A stretch of 64,000 nt of DNA from Streptomyces kurssanovii (GTDB lineage: Bacteria > Actinomycetota > Actinomycetes > Streptomycetales > Streptomycetaceae). Location of the stretch: assembly GCF_014649695.1 (NCBI RefSeq), contig NZ_BMTN01000004.1:1-64000 (forward strand), read 5' to 3'. Shown in pieces: positions 34,566 to 45,473 of this stretch. The translations under genes and the position numbers were made by a program. The first letter of the stretch is position 1. Every line of letters starts with the position of its first letter. The notes beneath the pieces are model-generated. The model was not told the DNA's origin. It did no database searches and worked only from the letters and a program-made list of their open reading frames with translations.

Positions 34566-36783
34566 GCCGGCGCCTCCGGGCGTCTATGAGCATCTCCTGT
34601 ACGTGCCGCAGCGGCTGGCCCTCGGAGTCCGTCGCATGCCGGGTCCACGCGCCGTCCGGGCCGAGGTGCCAGGAGGCCGTGGTGTCGGACATGCCGGTCT
34701 CGAAGAGCCTGGTGAGGGCCGCGCGGTGGGCCGGGTCGGTGACCCGTACCAGCGCCTCGATCCGGCGATCGAGGTTCCTGTGCATCATGTCGGCGCTGCC
34801 GAACCACACTTCGGGCTCGCCGCCGTTGCCGAAGGCGAAGACCCGGGAGTGCTCCAGGAAGCGGCCGAGGATCGAACGGACCCGGATGTTCTCCGAGAGG
34901 CCGGTCACGCCGGGGCGTATCGCGCAGATGCCGCGCACCCATATGTCGACCGGCACGCCGGCCATCGCCGCCCGGTAGCAGGCGTCGATGATCGCCTCGT
35001 CCACCATCGAGTTGACCTTGATGCGGACGTAGGCGGGGCGTCCCGCGCGGTGGTGGACGATCTCCTTGTTGATGCGGGAGATCAGGCCGTCGCGCAGTGA
35101 CTTCGGCGCGACCAGCAGCCTGCGGTACGTCTCTCGGCGCGAGTAGCCGGACAGCCGGTTGAACAGGTCGGAGAGGTCCGCGCCGACCTGCGGGTCGGCG
35201 GTCAGCAGCCCCAGGTCCTCGTAGAGCCGGGCGGTCTTCGGGTGGTAGTTGCCGGTGCCGACGTGCGAGTAGCGCCGTAGCGTCTCGCCCTCCTGGCGGA
35301 CCACGAGCGACAGCTTGCAGTGGGTCTTCAGCCCGACGAGCCCGTAGACGACGTGGCAGCCGGACTCCTCGAGCTTGCGCGCCCACTTGATGTTGGCCTG
35401 CTCGTCGAAGCGGGCCTTGATCTCGACGAGGACGAGGACCTGCTTGCCGGACTCCGCGGCGTCGATCAGCGCGTCCACTATCGGGGAGTCGCCGGAGGTG
35501 CGGTACAGCGTCTGCTTGATCGCGAGGACGTCCGGGTCGCCCGCGGCCTGCTCCAGGAAGGCCTGGACGGACGTCGAGAAGGAGTCGTACGGATGGTGCA
35601 GCAGCACGTCCCGCTCGCGCAGCGCCATGAAGATGTCGGGCGCGGACGCCGATTCGACCTCCGCCAGGTCCCGGTGGGTGCCCGCGATGAACTTGGGGAA
35701 CTTCAGTTCCGGCCGGTCCAGCGCCGAGATGCCGAAGAGTCCGGTGAGGTCCAGCGGTCCGGGCAGCGGGTACACCTCGGCGTCGGACACCTTGAGCTCG
35801 CGCACCAGCAGGTCGAGCACGTACGGGTCGATCGACTCCTCGACCTCGAGGCGTACCGGCGGGCCGAAGCGGCGCCGCATGAGCTCCTTCTCCAGCGCCT
35901 GGAGGAGGTTCTCCGCGTCGTCCTCCTCGACCTCCAGGTCCTCGTTCCGGGTGACCCGGAACATGTGGTGGGCGAGGACCTCCATCCCAGGGAACAGCTC
36001 CTCGAGGTGCGCCGCGATGACGTCCTCCAGGGGCACGTACCGCTGGGGCGACGCCTCGAGGAAGCGGGACAGCAGCGGCGGGACCTTGACCCGGGCGAAG
36101 TGGCGGTGCCCGCTGACGGGGTTGCGCACCACGACGGCGAGGTTGAGGGAGAGGCCGGAGATGTACGGGAAGGGGTGCGCGGGGTCCACGGCCAGCGGGG
36201 TCAGGACCGGGAAGATCTGCTGCCGGAAGAGCGTGAAGAGGCGGGCCTGCTCCTTCTCCGTCAGGTCGGGCCAGCGGATCAGGTGGATGCCCTCGTCGGC
36301 CAGGGCGGGGGCGACGTCCTGCTGGTAGCAGGCGGCGTGCCGGGCCATGAGTTCACGCGAGCGGGTCCAGATCAGGTCCAGGACCTCACGCGGCTGGAGG
36401 CCCGAGGCCGAGCGCGTGGCGACACCCGTCGCGATGCGGCGCTTCAGTCCGGCGACGCGGACCATGAAGAACTCGTCCAGGTTGGACGCGAAGATCGCGA
36501 GGAAGTTGGCGCGCTCGAGCAGCGGTGTGGCCGGGTCCTCCGCCAGTTCGAGGACCCGCTCGTTGAACGCGAGCCAGCTGCGCTCGCGGTCGAGGAACCG
36601 CCCCTGGGGCAGTTCCGTGCCGAGCGTCGACTCCGGGTCCTCCTGGTAGGAGTCGAGGTCGGCGTCGAGGTCGGGCTCGAGATCGGAGACCGTGGCGGCG
36701 ACGGTGTGCGGCCGGTGCGCGGCTATGGACGCGACGGACGGCTGGGGGTGCTGGACCGGGACCTCGGCGGGCTGCTGGCTCAT
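34552..36783 (-). CDS. ppk: Polyphosphate kinase 1
   Basis: A 743-aa enzyme that polymerises the terminal phosphate of ATP into polyphosphate and reverses it. All four PPK1 domains are recognisable: N-terminal helical ([39 protein letters not shown]), middle, and two phospholipase-D-like catalytic domains. Those carry the loops [15 protein letters not shown] and [19 protein letters not shown], which hold the catalytic histidines, then [23 protein letters not shown] 36783 is my choice but has no good SD; ATG 36882 is an in-frame alternative adding 33 residues. In Streptomyces ppk is under phosphate control. Confidence 0.96.
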   Translation of the reverse strand: MSQQPAEVPVQHPQPSVASIAAHRPHTVAATVSDLEPDLDADLDSYQEDPESTLGTELPQGRFLDRERSWLAFNERVLELAEDPATPLLERANFLAIFASNLDEFFMVRVAGLKRRIATGVATRSASGLQPREVLDLIWTRSRELMARHAACYQQDVAPALADEGIHLIRWPDLTEKEQARLFTLFRQQIFPVLTPLAVDPAHPFPYISGLSLNLAVVVRNPVSGHRHFARVKVPPLLSRFLEASPQRYVPLEDVIAAHLEELFPGMEVLAHHMFRVTRNEDLEVEEDDAENLLQALEKELMRRRFGPPVRLEVEESIDPYVLDLLVRELKVSDAEVYPLPGPLDLTGLFGISALDRPELKFPKFIAGTHRDLAEVESASAPDIFMALRERDVLLHHPYDSFSTSVQAFLEQAAGDPDVLAIKQTLYRTSGDSPIVDALIDAAESGKQVLVLVEIKARFDEQANIKWARKLEESGCHVVYGLVGLKTHCKLSLVVRQEGETLRRYSHVGTGNYHPKTARLYEDLGLLTADPQVGADLSDLFNRLSGYSRRETYRRLLVAPKSLRDGLISRINKEIVHHRAGRPAYVRIKVNSMVDEAIIDACYRAAMAGVPVDIWVRGICAIRPGVTGLSENIRVRSILGRFLEHSRVFAFGNGGEPEVWFGSADMMHRNLDRRIEALVRVTDPAHRAALTRLFETGMSDTTASWHLGPDGAWTRHATDSEGQPLRHVQEMLIDARRRRRAQP

Positions 36784-36947
36784 GGGCCCATTGTTCCGCG
36801 CGAGAGGCGTCGACGGCGCGTCGGAGAGGGCCGGGGCGAGACGTTTTCTCCCGTTGGGGGAGGCGGGCACAGCGGGCTGCATTGGGTGAGGGTCGCAAGG
36901 GCGTCTGAATGCCCGGTAACAAGGACATGACGTGAGGGAAAGCGCAG

Positions 36948-36982
36948 TACGGCCCCCGAGGGTCGCTCCCCGGGGGCCGTAC
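36948..36982 (-). terminator. Terminator of the GntR/ABC operon
   Basis: Perfect 12-bp inverted repeat GTACGGCCCCCG / CGGGGGCCGTAC with an 11-nt loop, 14 nt after the permease stop at 36997. It separates that operon from the ppk promoter. Confidence 0.87.
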
Positions 36983-36996
36983 GCCTCGCGGGCGGG

Positions 36997-37962
36997 TCAG
37001 GCGTGGCGTCGGCGGAAGATCCGGATGGCCGCGTAGGCCGCCACGGCGGCGAGGGCGAGGACGATGCCGGTCTCGACGAGCTGTGTCTGCCAGTAATGCG
37101 CGTACGGATGGTAGTCCGCGAACCTGCCGGTGATGTTCAGGTCGGCCGGGCAGTCGCCCAGGTCGTGCGTCCGCTGCCAGCAGGCGTCGTGCGGCAGACG
37201 CCCGCCGTCGGCGGTGAGGAAGCCCGACTCGGTCAGGAACGCCTCCGGGGCGAGCCGAAGAGGGTCGCTCGGGAACGGCCCTGTGAGGGTCTTCACCGGT
37301 ATCCACTGCCAGCGCAGCGAACCGAGCACCAGCATCACCGTGCCGGTGACGAGACCGGCGGCGGACATCGCCGGCAGCGTGCGGCGGATCCACTGGCCGA
37401 CGAGGCCGCCCACGGCGACGGCGAGGAGACCGTACGCGACGAGGACGGGGCCGGTGGCCTCGAACACTCCTCGGTCGGGCCAGCCGAGGTCGTGCGTGCC
37501 GGCGACCGGGTCCCACGCGGCGCGGTAGGCGAGGACGAGCGCCACTGTTCCGCAGAGGACGACCACTGCCGCGACCGCGAGCTTCGTGGTGAACCAGCGC
37601 ACGGGAGTGACGGACTGCGTCAGCGCCAGTCGCCATGTGCCGCTCTGGAATTCGCGGGCGATCAGGGGCCCTGCCACGAAGGCCGCCGCCACCAGGGGGA
37701 GCAGCAGCAGGGCGACCGATCCGTACATGCCGGTGAGCCTGAGCATTTCCATGGCGGAGGCGTGGCCCCAAGGGCCGGTACCGCAGCGCTCCGACTGCGT
37801 CACGTCCAGACAGAACGCCCGGTCGGACGCCGCCGCCTCCCACCAGCGCACCCCGGTCATGACGACCGACGCGGCGATCAGGAGGAACAGTGCCGCCCAC
37901 AGCGCGGTGCGATGCTGCCGCAAGGTCACCCAGGTCGTGCCTCGTGCCGTCGGTGCGCTCAT
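36997..37962 (-). CDS. ABC transporter permease
   Basis: A 321-aa membrane protein with six hydrophobic segments (about 20-40, 85-110, 140-165, 185-205, 215-235, 295-315). A large extracytoplasmic loop near 245-290 contains Cys in DACWQRTHDLGDC. The stretch GPLIAREFQSGTWRLALTQS is typical of ABC-2/YtrC-type permeases. ATGA overlap with the ATPase gene. Probably an envelope-stress or drug-response exporter regulated by the GntR protein encoded first in the operon. Confidence 0.85.
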   Translation of the reverse strand: MSAPTARGTTWVTLRQHRTALWAALFLLIAASVVMTGVRWWEAAASDRAFCLDVTQSERCGTGPWGHASAMEMLRLTGMYGSVALLLLPLVAAAFVAGPLIAREFQSGTWRLALTQSVTPVRWFTTKLAVAAVVVLCGTVALVLAYRAAWDPVAGTHDLGWPDRGVFEATGPVLVAYGLLAVAVGGLVGQWIRRTLPAMSAAGLVTGTVMLVLGSLRWQWIPVKTLTGPFPSDPLRLAPEAFLTESGFLTADGGRLPHDACWQRTHDLGDCPADLNITGRFADYHPYAHYWQTQLVETGIVLALAAVAAYAAIRIFRRRHA

Positions 37963-38843
37963 GCCGCCACCTCCGCGCCCGGGGTGAGCAGGGGCGGTGC
38001 GTCGGGGCTGCGCAGATGCGCCATGAGCAGTTCCTCCAGGGACGGTCTCGCGGTCCGCCAGCCGCCGCCGATCGCGCGGGACCCCCGTACCAGCGCGGTC
38101 AGCTGACGGCCCGTCGTGCGTGACTCGACGACGGTGTGGCCGGGCAGGTCGGCGACCGGCCCGGTGAGCAGGGTGTGGGCGGCGATCAGGTCCTCCGTCT
38201 CGCCGGCGAGGCGCACCCGGCCGCCGTCGACGAGGAGCACGTAGTCGCAGGTGGTCTCCAGCTCGGACAGGATGTGCGAGGAGATCACGATGGTGGTGCC
38301 GTGGTCGGCGGCCTCCGTCATGAGCGCGGCCATCAGCCGGTGCCGTGCCAGCGGGTCGAGGTCGGCCATCGGCTCGTCCAGCAGCATCAGTCCGGGGCGC
38401 TTGCCGAGCGCGAGGGCGAGGGCGACGCGGGTGCGCTGGCCGCCGGAGAGGCTGCGGATCCGGGCCCGGGGATCGAGTCCGCCGCCCTCCTCGACGATCC
38501 GTTCCGCGGCGGTCGCGTCCCACCGGCCGGGGTTGAGCTCACGCCCCACCCGCAGCGTCTCGCGGACCGTCAACTGCGGGTAGAGCGGCTTGTCCTGGGC
38601 GACGTACGCGGAGCGTGCGCGTGCATCGGAGGGGGTGCCGCCGAGGACGCGGAGCGCCCCCTCGGTCGGCCGGAGCAGACCCGCCGCGAGGGCGAGCAGC
38701 GTGGACTTGCCGGCGCCGTTGGGGCCGGCGAGGGCGCAGACGCGCCCGGCCGGTATCCGGAACGAGCAGTCGTGCAGGGCACGGCGGCCCCGCTTCCCGT
38801 ACGCCAGGCCTAGGCCCGTCGCCTCGATCGCGGTCGCCGTCAT
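37959..38843 (-). CDS. ABC transporter ATP-binding protein (YtrB-like)
   Basis: A 294-aa ATPase: Walker A GPNGAGKST, signature LSGGQRTR, Walker B GLMLLDEPMADLDP and switch His in IVISSHILSE. The C-terminal about 75 residues form a small extra domain. It overlaps the GntR gene by 4 bp upstream and the permease by 4 bp downstream, so all three are translationally coupled, as in YtrA-type operons of Gram-positive bacteria. Confidence 0.92.
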   Translation of the reverse strand: MTATAIEATGLGLAYGKRGRRALHDCSFRIPAGRVCALAGPNGAGKSTLLALAAGLLRPTEGALRVLGGTPSDARARSAYVAQDKPLYPQLTVRETLRVGRELNPGRWDATAAERIVEEGGGLDPRARIRSLSGGQRTRVALALALGKRPGLMLLDEPMADLDPLARHRLMAALMTEAADHGTTIVISSHILSELETTCDYVLLVDGGRVRLAGETEDLIAAHTLLTGPVADLPGHTVVESRTTGRQLTALVRGSRAIGGGWRTARPSLEELLMAHLRSPDAPPLLTPGAEVAA

Positions 38844-39238
38844 GCGCCGTCCCCCTTGTGGTCGTCCTGTGTGCGCTCCTCCAGCACGGAGGTGAACAGC
38901 GCGGTGATGTCGTCCTGCTCGAGCCCGGCGTCACGCGCCCGGTCCACCCAGTCGGCGAGTTCGGCCCGCAGCGGGGTGTCGGCGGCCTGACCGCCGAGGG
39001 TGCGGGTGATGAACGTGCCGAGCCCCCGGCGGGCCTCGACGAGCCCTTCGCGCTCCAGCTCGCGGTACGCCTTGAGCACGGTGTTCGGGTTGATCGCGGT
39101 GGCCTCGACGACCTCGCGGGCCGTCGGCAGCCGGTCGCCGGGCTCCAGCAGGCCGAGCCGCAGGGCCTGTTTGGTCTGCTGGACGATCTGGAGGTATGTG
39201 GCGACCCCGCTGCGCCGGTCGATCCGGAACTCGACCAT
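38840..39238 (-). CDS. GntR-family regulator (YtrA subfamily)
   Basis: A 132-aa regulator. The winged helix (about 10-75) has ATYLQIVQQTKQALRLGLL, PTAREVVEATAINPNTVLKA and the wing RRGLGTFIT. The short effector tail (about 80-132) is too small for FadR or HutC ligand domains, which is diagnostic of YtrA. It likely represses its own operon; a repeated CACTA/TAGTG operator lies 19-42 nt upstream. ATG 39238 lacks a strong SD. Confidence 0.9.
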   Translation of the reverse strand: MVEFRIDRRSGVATYLQIVQQTKQALRLGLLEPGDRLPTAREVVEATAINPNTVLKAYRELEREGLVEARRGLGTFITRTLGGQAADTPLRAELADWVDRARDAGLEQDDITALFTSVLEERTQDDHKGDGA

Positions 39239-39256
39239 GCCGCTGCACCACCCTTT

Positions 39257-39280
39257 CACTAGTTGAGTAGTGGAATAGTG
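39257..39280. promoter_or_regulatory. Putative GntR/YtrA operator
   Basis: CACTA-N6-TAGTG inverted repeat (39257-39272) followed by a further TAGTG at 39276-39280, immediately upstream of the GntR start. The segment is AT-rich against its background. Confidence 0.62.
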
Positions 39281-39287
39281 ATGCAAG

Positions 39288-39319
39288 AGAGGGGCGGTGT
39301 CAACGGACACCGCCCCTCT
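39288..39319 (-). terminator. Terminator of mshD
   Basis: Perfect 14-bp inverted repeat AGAGGGGCGGTGTC / GACACCGCCCCTCT with a 4-nt loop, 26 nt after the mshD stop and just upstream of the GntR operator. Confidence 0.88.
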
Positions 39320-39345
39320 GCCGCCCGGGTGCCGGCCGGTCGCGG

Positions 39346-40269
39346 TCAGGACTCCGTGCGGTACATCAGGTCGACCTCGTGCGTGGCGAAGCCGAGCTGC
39401 TCGTACACACGCAGCGCCGCGGGGTTGTCGGCGTCGACGTAGAGCATCGCGGTCGGCATGCCCTGCGCGGCGAGGTGGCGCAGGCCGGTGGCGGTGAGGG
39501 CTTTCCCGAGGCCGCCGCCCTGGGCATCGGGGCGGATGCCGACCACGTACACCTCGCCGAGCTGCTCCTCCGCGTGGATCTTCGTCCAGTGGAAGCCGAT
39601 GATCTCGCCGTCCCGCTCGGCCAGGAAGAAGCCCTTCGGGTCGAACCACGGCTCCGCCTTGCGGTCGTCGAGGTCCCGCTGGGTCAGTGAGCCCTGCTCG
39701 GGGTGGTGGGCGAAGGCGGCGGCGTTCACGGCGAGCCACGCGGCATCGTCCTCGCCGGGCCGGAAGGTCCGCACGGTGACCCCGGCCGGGTAGACGGGCT
39801 CGGGAATGTCCCGCAGATCCAAGGGGCGCCGGAGCTGGCGCAGTTCGCGGAAGAGCGCGAGGCCGAGCACCTGGGCCAGGTGCCGGGCGGCCGACTTCCC
39901 GCCGTGCGCCCACATCCGCAGCCGCCGGCCGGAGGCGTCCAGGAGTGTCGTGCCCAACGCCCGGCCGTGCCCACGGCCCCGGTGGCCGGGGTGGACGACG
40001 AGCTCGGCCGCCGGGGCCTCGACGGGGTCGGTGTCCTCCAGTTGGGCGTAGCCGACGAGCTGGTCGCCGACGGTGAGCAGGAAATGGCGTACGCCTTCCC
40101 GTCGCCCGCCGCGCAGCTGCAGCCGGCCCTGCTCGGAGACGGCCTGCATCCCGTCGTTCCGGGCAGCCTCTGCGAGTACGCCCAGCACGGCCTCCGCCTG
40201 CTCGGGAGCGAGCTCGTCGAGGGACTGGATCTGCCGGCCGGGCTCCGGAATCACTGCGTCGATCGTCAT
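39346..40269 (-). CDS. mshD: Mycothiol synthase
   Basis: A 307-aa enzyme that acetylates Cys-GlcN-Ins with acetyl-CoA, the last step of mycothiol synthesis. Two GNAT domains in tandem: the N-terminal one is degenerate at HPGHRGRGHGRALGTTLLDA, and the C-terminal catalytic one has VGIRPDAQGGGLGKALTATGLRHL and PAALRVYEQLGF. The intervening KAEPWFDPKGFFLAERDGEI is characteristic of MshD. ATG 40269 has a TACCCT -10 box (minus strand, 40276-40281) 6 nt upstream, suggesting leaderless expression. Monocistronic, with its own terminator. Confidence 0.95.
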   Translation of the reverse strand: MTIDAVIPEPGRQIQSLDELAPEQAEAVLGVLAEAARNDGMQAVSEQGRLQLRGGRREGVRHFLLTVGDQLVGYAQLEDTDPVEAPAAELVVHPGHRGRGHGRALGTTLLDASGRRLRMWAHGGKSAARHLAQVLGLALFRELRQLRRPLDLRDIPEPVYPAGVTVRTFRPGEDDAAWLAVNAAAFAHHPEQGSLTQRDLDDRKAEPWFDPKGFFLAERDGEIIGFHWTKIHAEEQLGEVYVVGIRPDAQGGGLGKALTATGLRHLAAQGMPTAMLYVDADNPAALRVYEQLGFATHEVDLMYRTES

Positions 40270-40466
40270 GCTTCGAGGGTACGGCGGAGGGGGCCCCGGT
40301 CAGTGGTTCGAGGGGCCGGGGGGCCGAAGTGGCCGCCACTTGTGCGGAGATATGTCCGTCATGCGGGTGATGGTTCGGTAATCACCCGTTGACGAAAGAC
40401 GGCAACCAGGTCGTAACCCACATCCCCCTGTCGCGCTACGCGCGTTGACTCTAGGCTGCCGCTCGT

Positions 40467-40502
40467 GGGGGCTGTCCGGTGGATAAGGGCCGGACAGCCC
40501 CC
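40467..40502 (+). promoter_or_regulatory. Strong hairpin in the leader of the 5'-nucleotidase gene
   Basis: Perfect 13-bp inverted repeat GGGGGCTGTCCGG / CCGGACAGCCCCC with a 10-nt loop, ending 34 nt before ATG 40537. A TTGACG...CGTAAC pair (17-nt spacer) begins near 40390, so the stem would be in the 5' UTR. It has no U-tract. Confidence 0.6.
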
Positions 40503-40536
40503 GCCCTCACACCACGCTGGACTGACAAGGGGACAG

Positions 40537-42357
40537 ATGTCAGCGACACCTCCCAACCATCGCGCGGCCAAGCGGAACCGCCGCGTGCTCGCGGCCGCCG
40601 CCGGTCTCGCGACCGTCGGCGCGCTCATCGCCGCCATGCCGGCCGGCGCCGCCTCCGGCGAGCGCACCGCCCACCGGCCGGACCACGGCCGCACCGTCGA
40701 TGTGCAACTGCTCTCCTTCAACGACCTGCACGGCAACCTGGAGCCGCCGGCCGGCTCCGCCGGCAACGTCTCCGAGATCCAGCACGACGGCACGGTCAAG
40801 TCCATCCCGGCCGGCGGCGTCGAGTACCTGGCGACGTCGCTGCGCACCGCGCGTCAGGGCAACCCGTACTCCGTCACCGCCGCTGCCGGTGACCTGGTGG
40901 GCGCTAGCCCGCTGTTGTCGGGTCTCTTCCACGACGAGCCGACGGTCGAGGCGCTCAACAAGCTCGACCTCGACGTGACGGGCGTGGGCAACCACGAGTT
41001 CGACGAGGGCGCCGTCGAGCTGGCCCGCCTCCAGAACGGCGGCTGCCACCCGACGGACGGCTGCTACGAGGAGGGCAAGGAGTTCGAGGGCGCGGACTTC
41101 CCCTACCTGGCGGCCAACGTCACCAAGGAGTCCACGGGCAGGCCGATCCTCAAGCCGTACACGGTCTGGGAGAAGGACGGCGTCAAGATCGGCTTCATCG
41201 GCGTGACGCTGGAAGGCACGCCGGACATCGTCAGCGCGGGCGGCATCAAGGGCCTGGCGTTCCACGACGAGGTCGAGACGATCAACAAGTACGCCCGCGA
41301 GCTCGACCGCAAGGGCGTGAAGTCGATCGTCGCCCTCATCCACGAGGGCGGCTCGCCGGCGTCGGCGTCGTACAACTACGACTGCGACTCGCCGGGTGCG
41401 GGCGACGGCATCTCCGGCCCGATCGCGGACATCGCCAAGAACATCACGCCCCGGGTCGACGCGCTGGTCACCGGCCACACCCACCAGGCGTACGTGTGCA
41501 CGATCCCGGACCCGTCCGGCAAGCCGCGCATGGTCACGTCGGCGTCCTCGTACGGCAAGCTCTACACGGACACGACGCTCACCTACGACCGCCGCACCAA
41601 GGACATCGTGCGGACGTCCGTGCAGTCGGCGAACCACGTGGTCAGCCGTGACCAGGCCAAGGCCCAGGACATGACCGATCTGATCACGCGCTGGAACAAG
41701 CTGGCCGCGCCGATCGCGAGCCGTCCGCAGGGATTCATCTCCGCGGACATCAACGGCCGTGGCGCCACCACCCCGGAGAAGCCGCTCGGCGACCTCATCG
41801 CGGACGCGCAGCTCGCGGGCCTCGCCCCGGCGGACAAGGGCGGGGCGCAGCTGGCCCTGATGAACCCGGGCGGTATCCGCTCGGACCTGGTGTACAAGGC
41901 GTCGGGCAGCGAGGGCGACGGTGTGGTGACGTACGGCGAGGCCTTCACGGTCCAGCCGTTCACCAACATGATGAACGTCGTCGACCTGACGGGCGCTCAG
42001 CTGATCACCACGCTCCAGCAGCAGGTCAGCGGCCCGAACGAGGCCTCCCCGAAGATCCTCCAGGTCTCGCGGGGCTTCACGTACACCCTGGACCTGACGA
42101 AGACCGGCGCCGACCGGATCGTCGTGGACTCGGTGAAGCTGAACGGCGAGGCGATCGTCCCGTCGAAGACGTACCGCGTCGCCATGAACGAGTTCCTCGC
42201 GGGCGGCGGTGACGGCTTCTCCGTCCTGAAGGAGCACACCAACAAGCTGGTGGGCGCCTCCGACCTGGACGTCTTCAACGCCTACCTGGCGGCGAACTCC
42301 TCGGCCACCGCGCCGATCGAGCCGCCGAAGGCCGACCGGATCACGGTCGTGCAGTAG
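40537..42357 (+). CDS. Secreted 5'-nucleotidase / metallophosphoesterase
   Basis: A 606-aa exported enzyme. Signal peptide of about 40 residues (RRVLAAAAGLATVG, then AAMPAGAASG) precedes a two-domain nucleotidase. The dinuclear-metal domain has VQLLSFNDLHGNLEP, AAGDLVGASPL, TGVGNHEFDEG and ALVTGHTHQAY. The C-terminal substrate domain has GRGATTPEKPLGDLIADAQL, ALMNPGGIRSDL and MNEFLAGGGDGFSVL. It releases phosphate and nucleosides from external nucleotides, fitting the phosphate context. ATG 40537 has AAGGGGAC about 7 nt upstream; the frame is open further left. Confidence 0.94.
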   Translation: MSATPPNHRAAKRNRRVLAAAAGLATVGALIAAMPAGAASGERTAHRPDHGRTVDVQLLSFNDLHGNLEPPAGSAGNVSEIQHDGTVKSIPAGGVEYLATSLRTARQGNPYSVTAAAGDLVGASPLLSGLFHDEPTVEALNKLDLDVTGVGNHEFDEGAVELARLQNGGCHPTDGCYEEGKEFEGADFPYLAANVTKESTGRPILKPYTVWEKDGVKIGFIGVTLEGTPDIVSAGGIKGLAFHDEVETINKYARELDRKGVKSIVALIHEGGSPASASYNYDCDSPGAGDGISGPIADIAKNITPRVDALVTGHTHQAYVCTIPDPSGKPRMVTSASSYGKLYTDTTLTYDRRTKDIVRTSVQSANHVVSRDQAKAQDMTDLITRWNKLAAPIASRPQGFISADINGRGATTPEKPLGDLIADAQLAGLAPADKGGAQLALMNPGGIRSDLVYKASGSEGDGVVTYGEAFTVQPFTNMMNVVDLTGAQLITTLQQQVSGPNEASPKILQVSRGFTYTLDLTKTGADRIVVDSVKLNGEAIVPSKTYRVAMNEFLAGGGDGFSVLKEHTNKLVGASDLDVFNAYLAANSSATAPIEPPKADRITVVQ

Positions 42358-42372
42358 CACTGCCCGGCGGTG

Positions 42373-42401
42373 GGGGCGGCAGGCGCGAGGCCTGCCGCCC
42401 C
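42373..42401 (+). terminator. Terminator of the 5'-nucleotidase gene
   Basis: Perfect 12-bp inverted repeat GGGGCGGCAGGC / GCCTGCCGCCCC with a 5-nt loop followed by TTCGTCGTT, 16 nt after the stop. Confidence 0.88.
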
Positions 42402-42466
42402 TTCGTCGTTACCGGACGGTACGGGAGTCTGGTGCGTCTGACGTGGACGCGTCATACTCCCTCGCC

Positions 42467-43339
42467 ATGGACCGACGGAGATTCCTCGCAGGCGCTGCCG
42501 CACTGTCCGCAGCCGCCCTCATCGGCGCCCCCCACGCCACCGCAACGCCCCGCCGCACCCTGTCCGCACAGGACTGGATGGCCGGCCCGGCCGACTCGAC
42601 CCCGCTGCAGAGGCTCACGATCCCGGGCACCCACGACTCCGGTGCGCGCTTCGGCGGGCTGTGGAGCGAATGCCAGAACACCACCATCGCCGAGCAGCTG
42701 GGCAGCGGTATCCGCTTCCTCGACGTGCGGTGCCGGGTCACCGGCGGCTCGTTCGCCATCCACCACGGCCCGTCGTACCAGAACATGATGTTCGGTGATG
42801 TCCTCGTCGCCTGCCGCGACTTCCTCGCCGCACACCCGTCGGAGACCGTGCTGATGCGGGTCAAGCAGGAGTACTCCGAGGACAGCGACGCCACCTTCCG
42901 TGCGGTCTTCGACGACTACCTCGACCGCCGCGGCTGGCGCCCGCTCTTCCGGATCGGCGACGGCATCCCGGTGCTGGGCGAGGCGCGCGGCCGCGTCGTG
43001 CTTCTCGGCGACAACGGCGGTCTGCCCGGCGTGCGTTACGCGGACGGCACGTGGTTCGACATCCAGGACGACTGGAACGCCCTGCCGGACCCCAAGTACA
43101 CGAGGATCGAGGCGCACTTCCGCAAGGCGGCGCAGCAGCCGGGCAAGCTGTTCGTCAACTACGTGAGCACGTCCGCGTATCTGCCGCCGCGGTGGAACTC
43201 CGACAACCTCAACCCGCGCGTCCACCGCTTCATCGACGGCGCGGAGGCGAGCGGTTGGCGGGGGCTCGGCATCGTGCCGCTCGACTTCCCCAACACCCGG
43301 GCAGGGCTGGTGGATTCGCTCATCCGGCACAACGGCTGA
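42467..43339 (+). CDS. Secreted PI-PLC X-domain phosphodiesterase
   Basis: A 290-aa exported protein with a twin-arginine signal (MDRRRFLAGAAALSAAALIG). The phosphatidylinositol-specific phospholipase C fold shows both catalytic His regions: RLTIPGTHDSGARF and FAIHHGPSYQ, with GIRFLDVRCRV between. Bacterial PI-PLC cleaves phosphatidylinositol to cyclic inositol phosphate; with a phosphate region upstream, the enzyme may scavenge from phospholipids. ATG 42467 is chosen by the Tat motif; GTG 42443 is in frame. No SD is visible. Confidence 0.9.
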   Translation: MDRRRFLAGAAALSAAALIGAPHATATPRRTLSAQDWMAGPADSTPLQRLTIPGTHDSGARFGGLWSECQNTTIAEQLGSGIRFLDVRCRVTGGSFAIHHGPSYQNMMFGDVLVACRDFLAAHPSETVLMRVKQEYSEDSDATFRAVFDDYLDRRGWRPLFRIGDGIPVLGEARGRVVLLGDNGGLPGVRYADGTWFDIQDDWNALPDPKYTRIEAHFRKAAQQPGKLFVNYVSTSAYLPPRWNSDNLNPRVHRFIDGAEASGWRGLGIVPLDFPNTRAGLVDSLIRHNG

Positions 43340-43343
43340 GACG

Positions 43344-43796
43344 TCAGCGACCCGCGCAGATCTCCCGGGCCGTGGTCAGCTCCTTCATCACCTGGGCGTC
43401 GAACTCGAAGACCTGCCTCTGGCGGTTCGCCGCCCGGCGCAGGGCGTCCGCGAGCGGCTCGTGGGCAGGGTCGCCCGCGGCCGCGGCCTCGGCCAGCACC
43501 ACGGCCCCGTTCCAGCGGTGGAGTGCCACCTCACCGTCGTTGCCCTTGGCCGCGTACTGCGACTCGTCGAAGCCGGCGAGGGCCGCGCACGCGCCTCGTG
43601 CGTCGGACGCGGGTCCGGGGCCGACAGCGTCCTCGCCCGAGCCCGTCAGCGCCCAGGCCGCACCGACGCATCCGCCGCCCACCAGCAGCCCTACGAGCAA
43701 GGCGGTCACCAGCGGACCCCTGCCACGGGAGGGCGCGGTGGGCGGCATGGGCGGGGACGCAGGGAAAGGGGCCTGGTACGGCTGCTGATGCTGCAT
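43344..43796 (-). CDS. Hypothetical single-pass membrane protein
   Basis: A 150-aa protein. Pro/Gln-rich cytoplasmic N-terminus (MQHQQPYQAPFPASPPMPPT), one membrane helix (about 30-52) and a helical extracytoplasmic domain of about 95 residues with two Cys (ARGACAALAGF, and AREICAGR at the extreme end) that could form a disulfide. On the minus strand a TACGGT -10 box (43804-43809) ends 7 nt before ATG 43796, so probably leaderless. Convergent with the PI-PLC gene, 4 nt apart. No known family recognised. Confidence 0.72.
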   Translation of the reverse strand: MQHQQPYQAPFPASPPMPPTAPSRGRGPLVTALLVGLLVGGGCVGAAWALTGSGEDAVGPGPASDARGACAALAGFDESQYAAKGNDGEVALHRWNGAVVLAEAAAAGDPAHEPLADALRRAANRQRQVFEFDAQVMKELTTAREICAGR

Positions 43797-43839
43797 GTAC
43801 ACGACCGTAGTGGGATGCGACGGCGCCTTCACGGGCGGG

Positions 43840-45438
<1,599 letters not shown>

Positions 45439-45473
45439 GGGCGCTTCCTTCGATGGACGGCAAGAGCATGAGA

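Noticed and set aside
36783-36947. PHO box in front of ppk
   Set aside because: Regulation by PhoP is known in the genus, but I found no adjacent GTTCACC-type repeats here, only weak partial matches.
40540-42360. 606-codon minus-strand frame opposite the 5'-nucleotidase
   Set aside because: Mirror of a gene with signal peptide and complete metallophosphoesterase motifs; the shadow product has no recognisable features.
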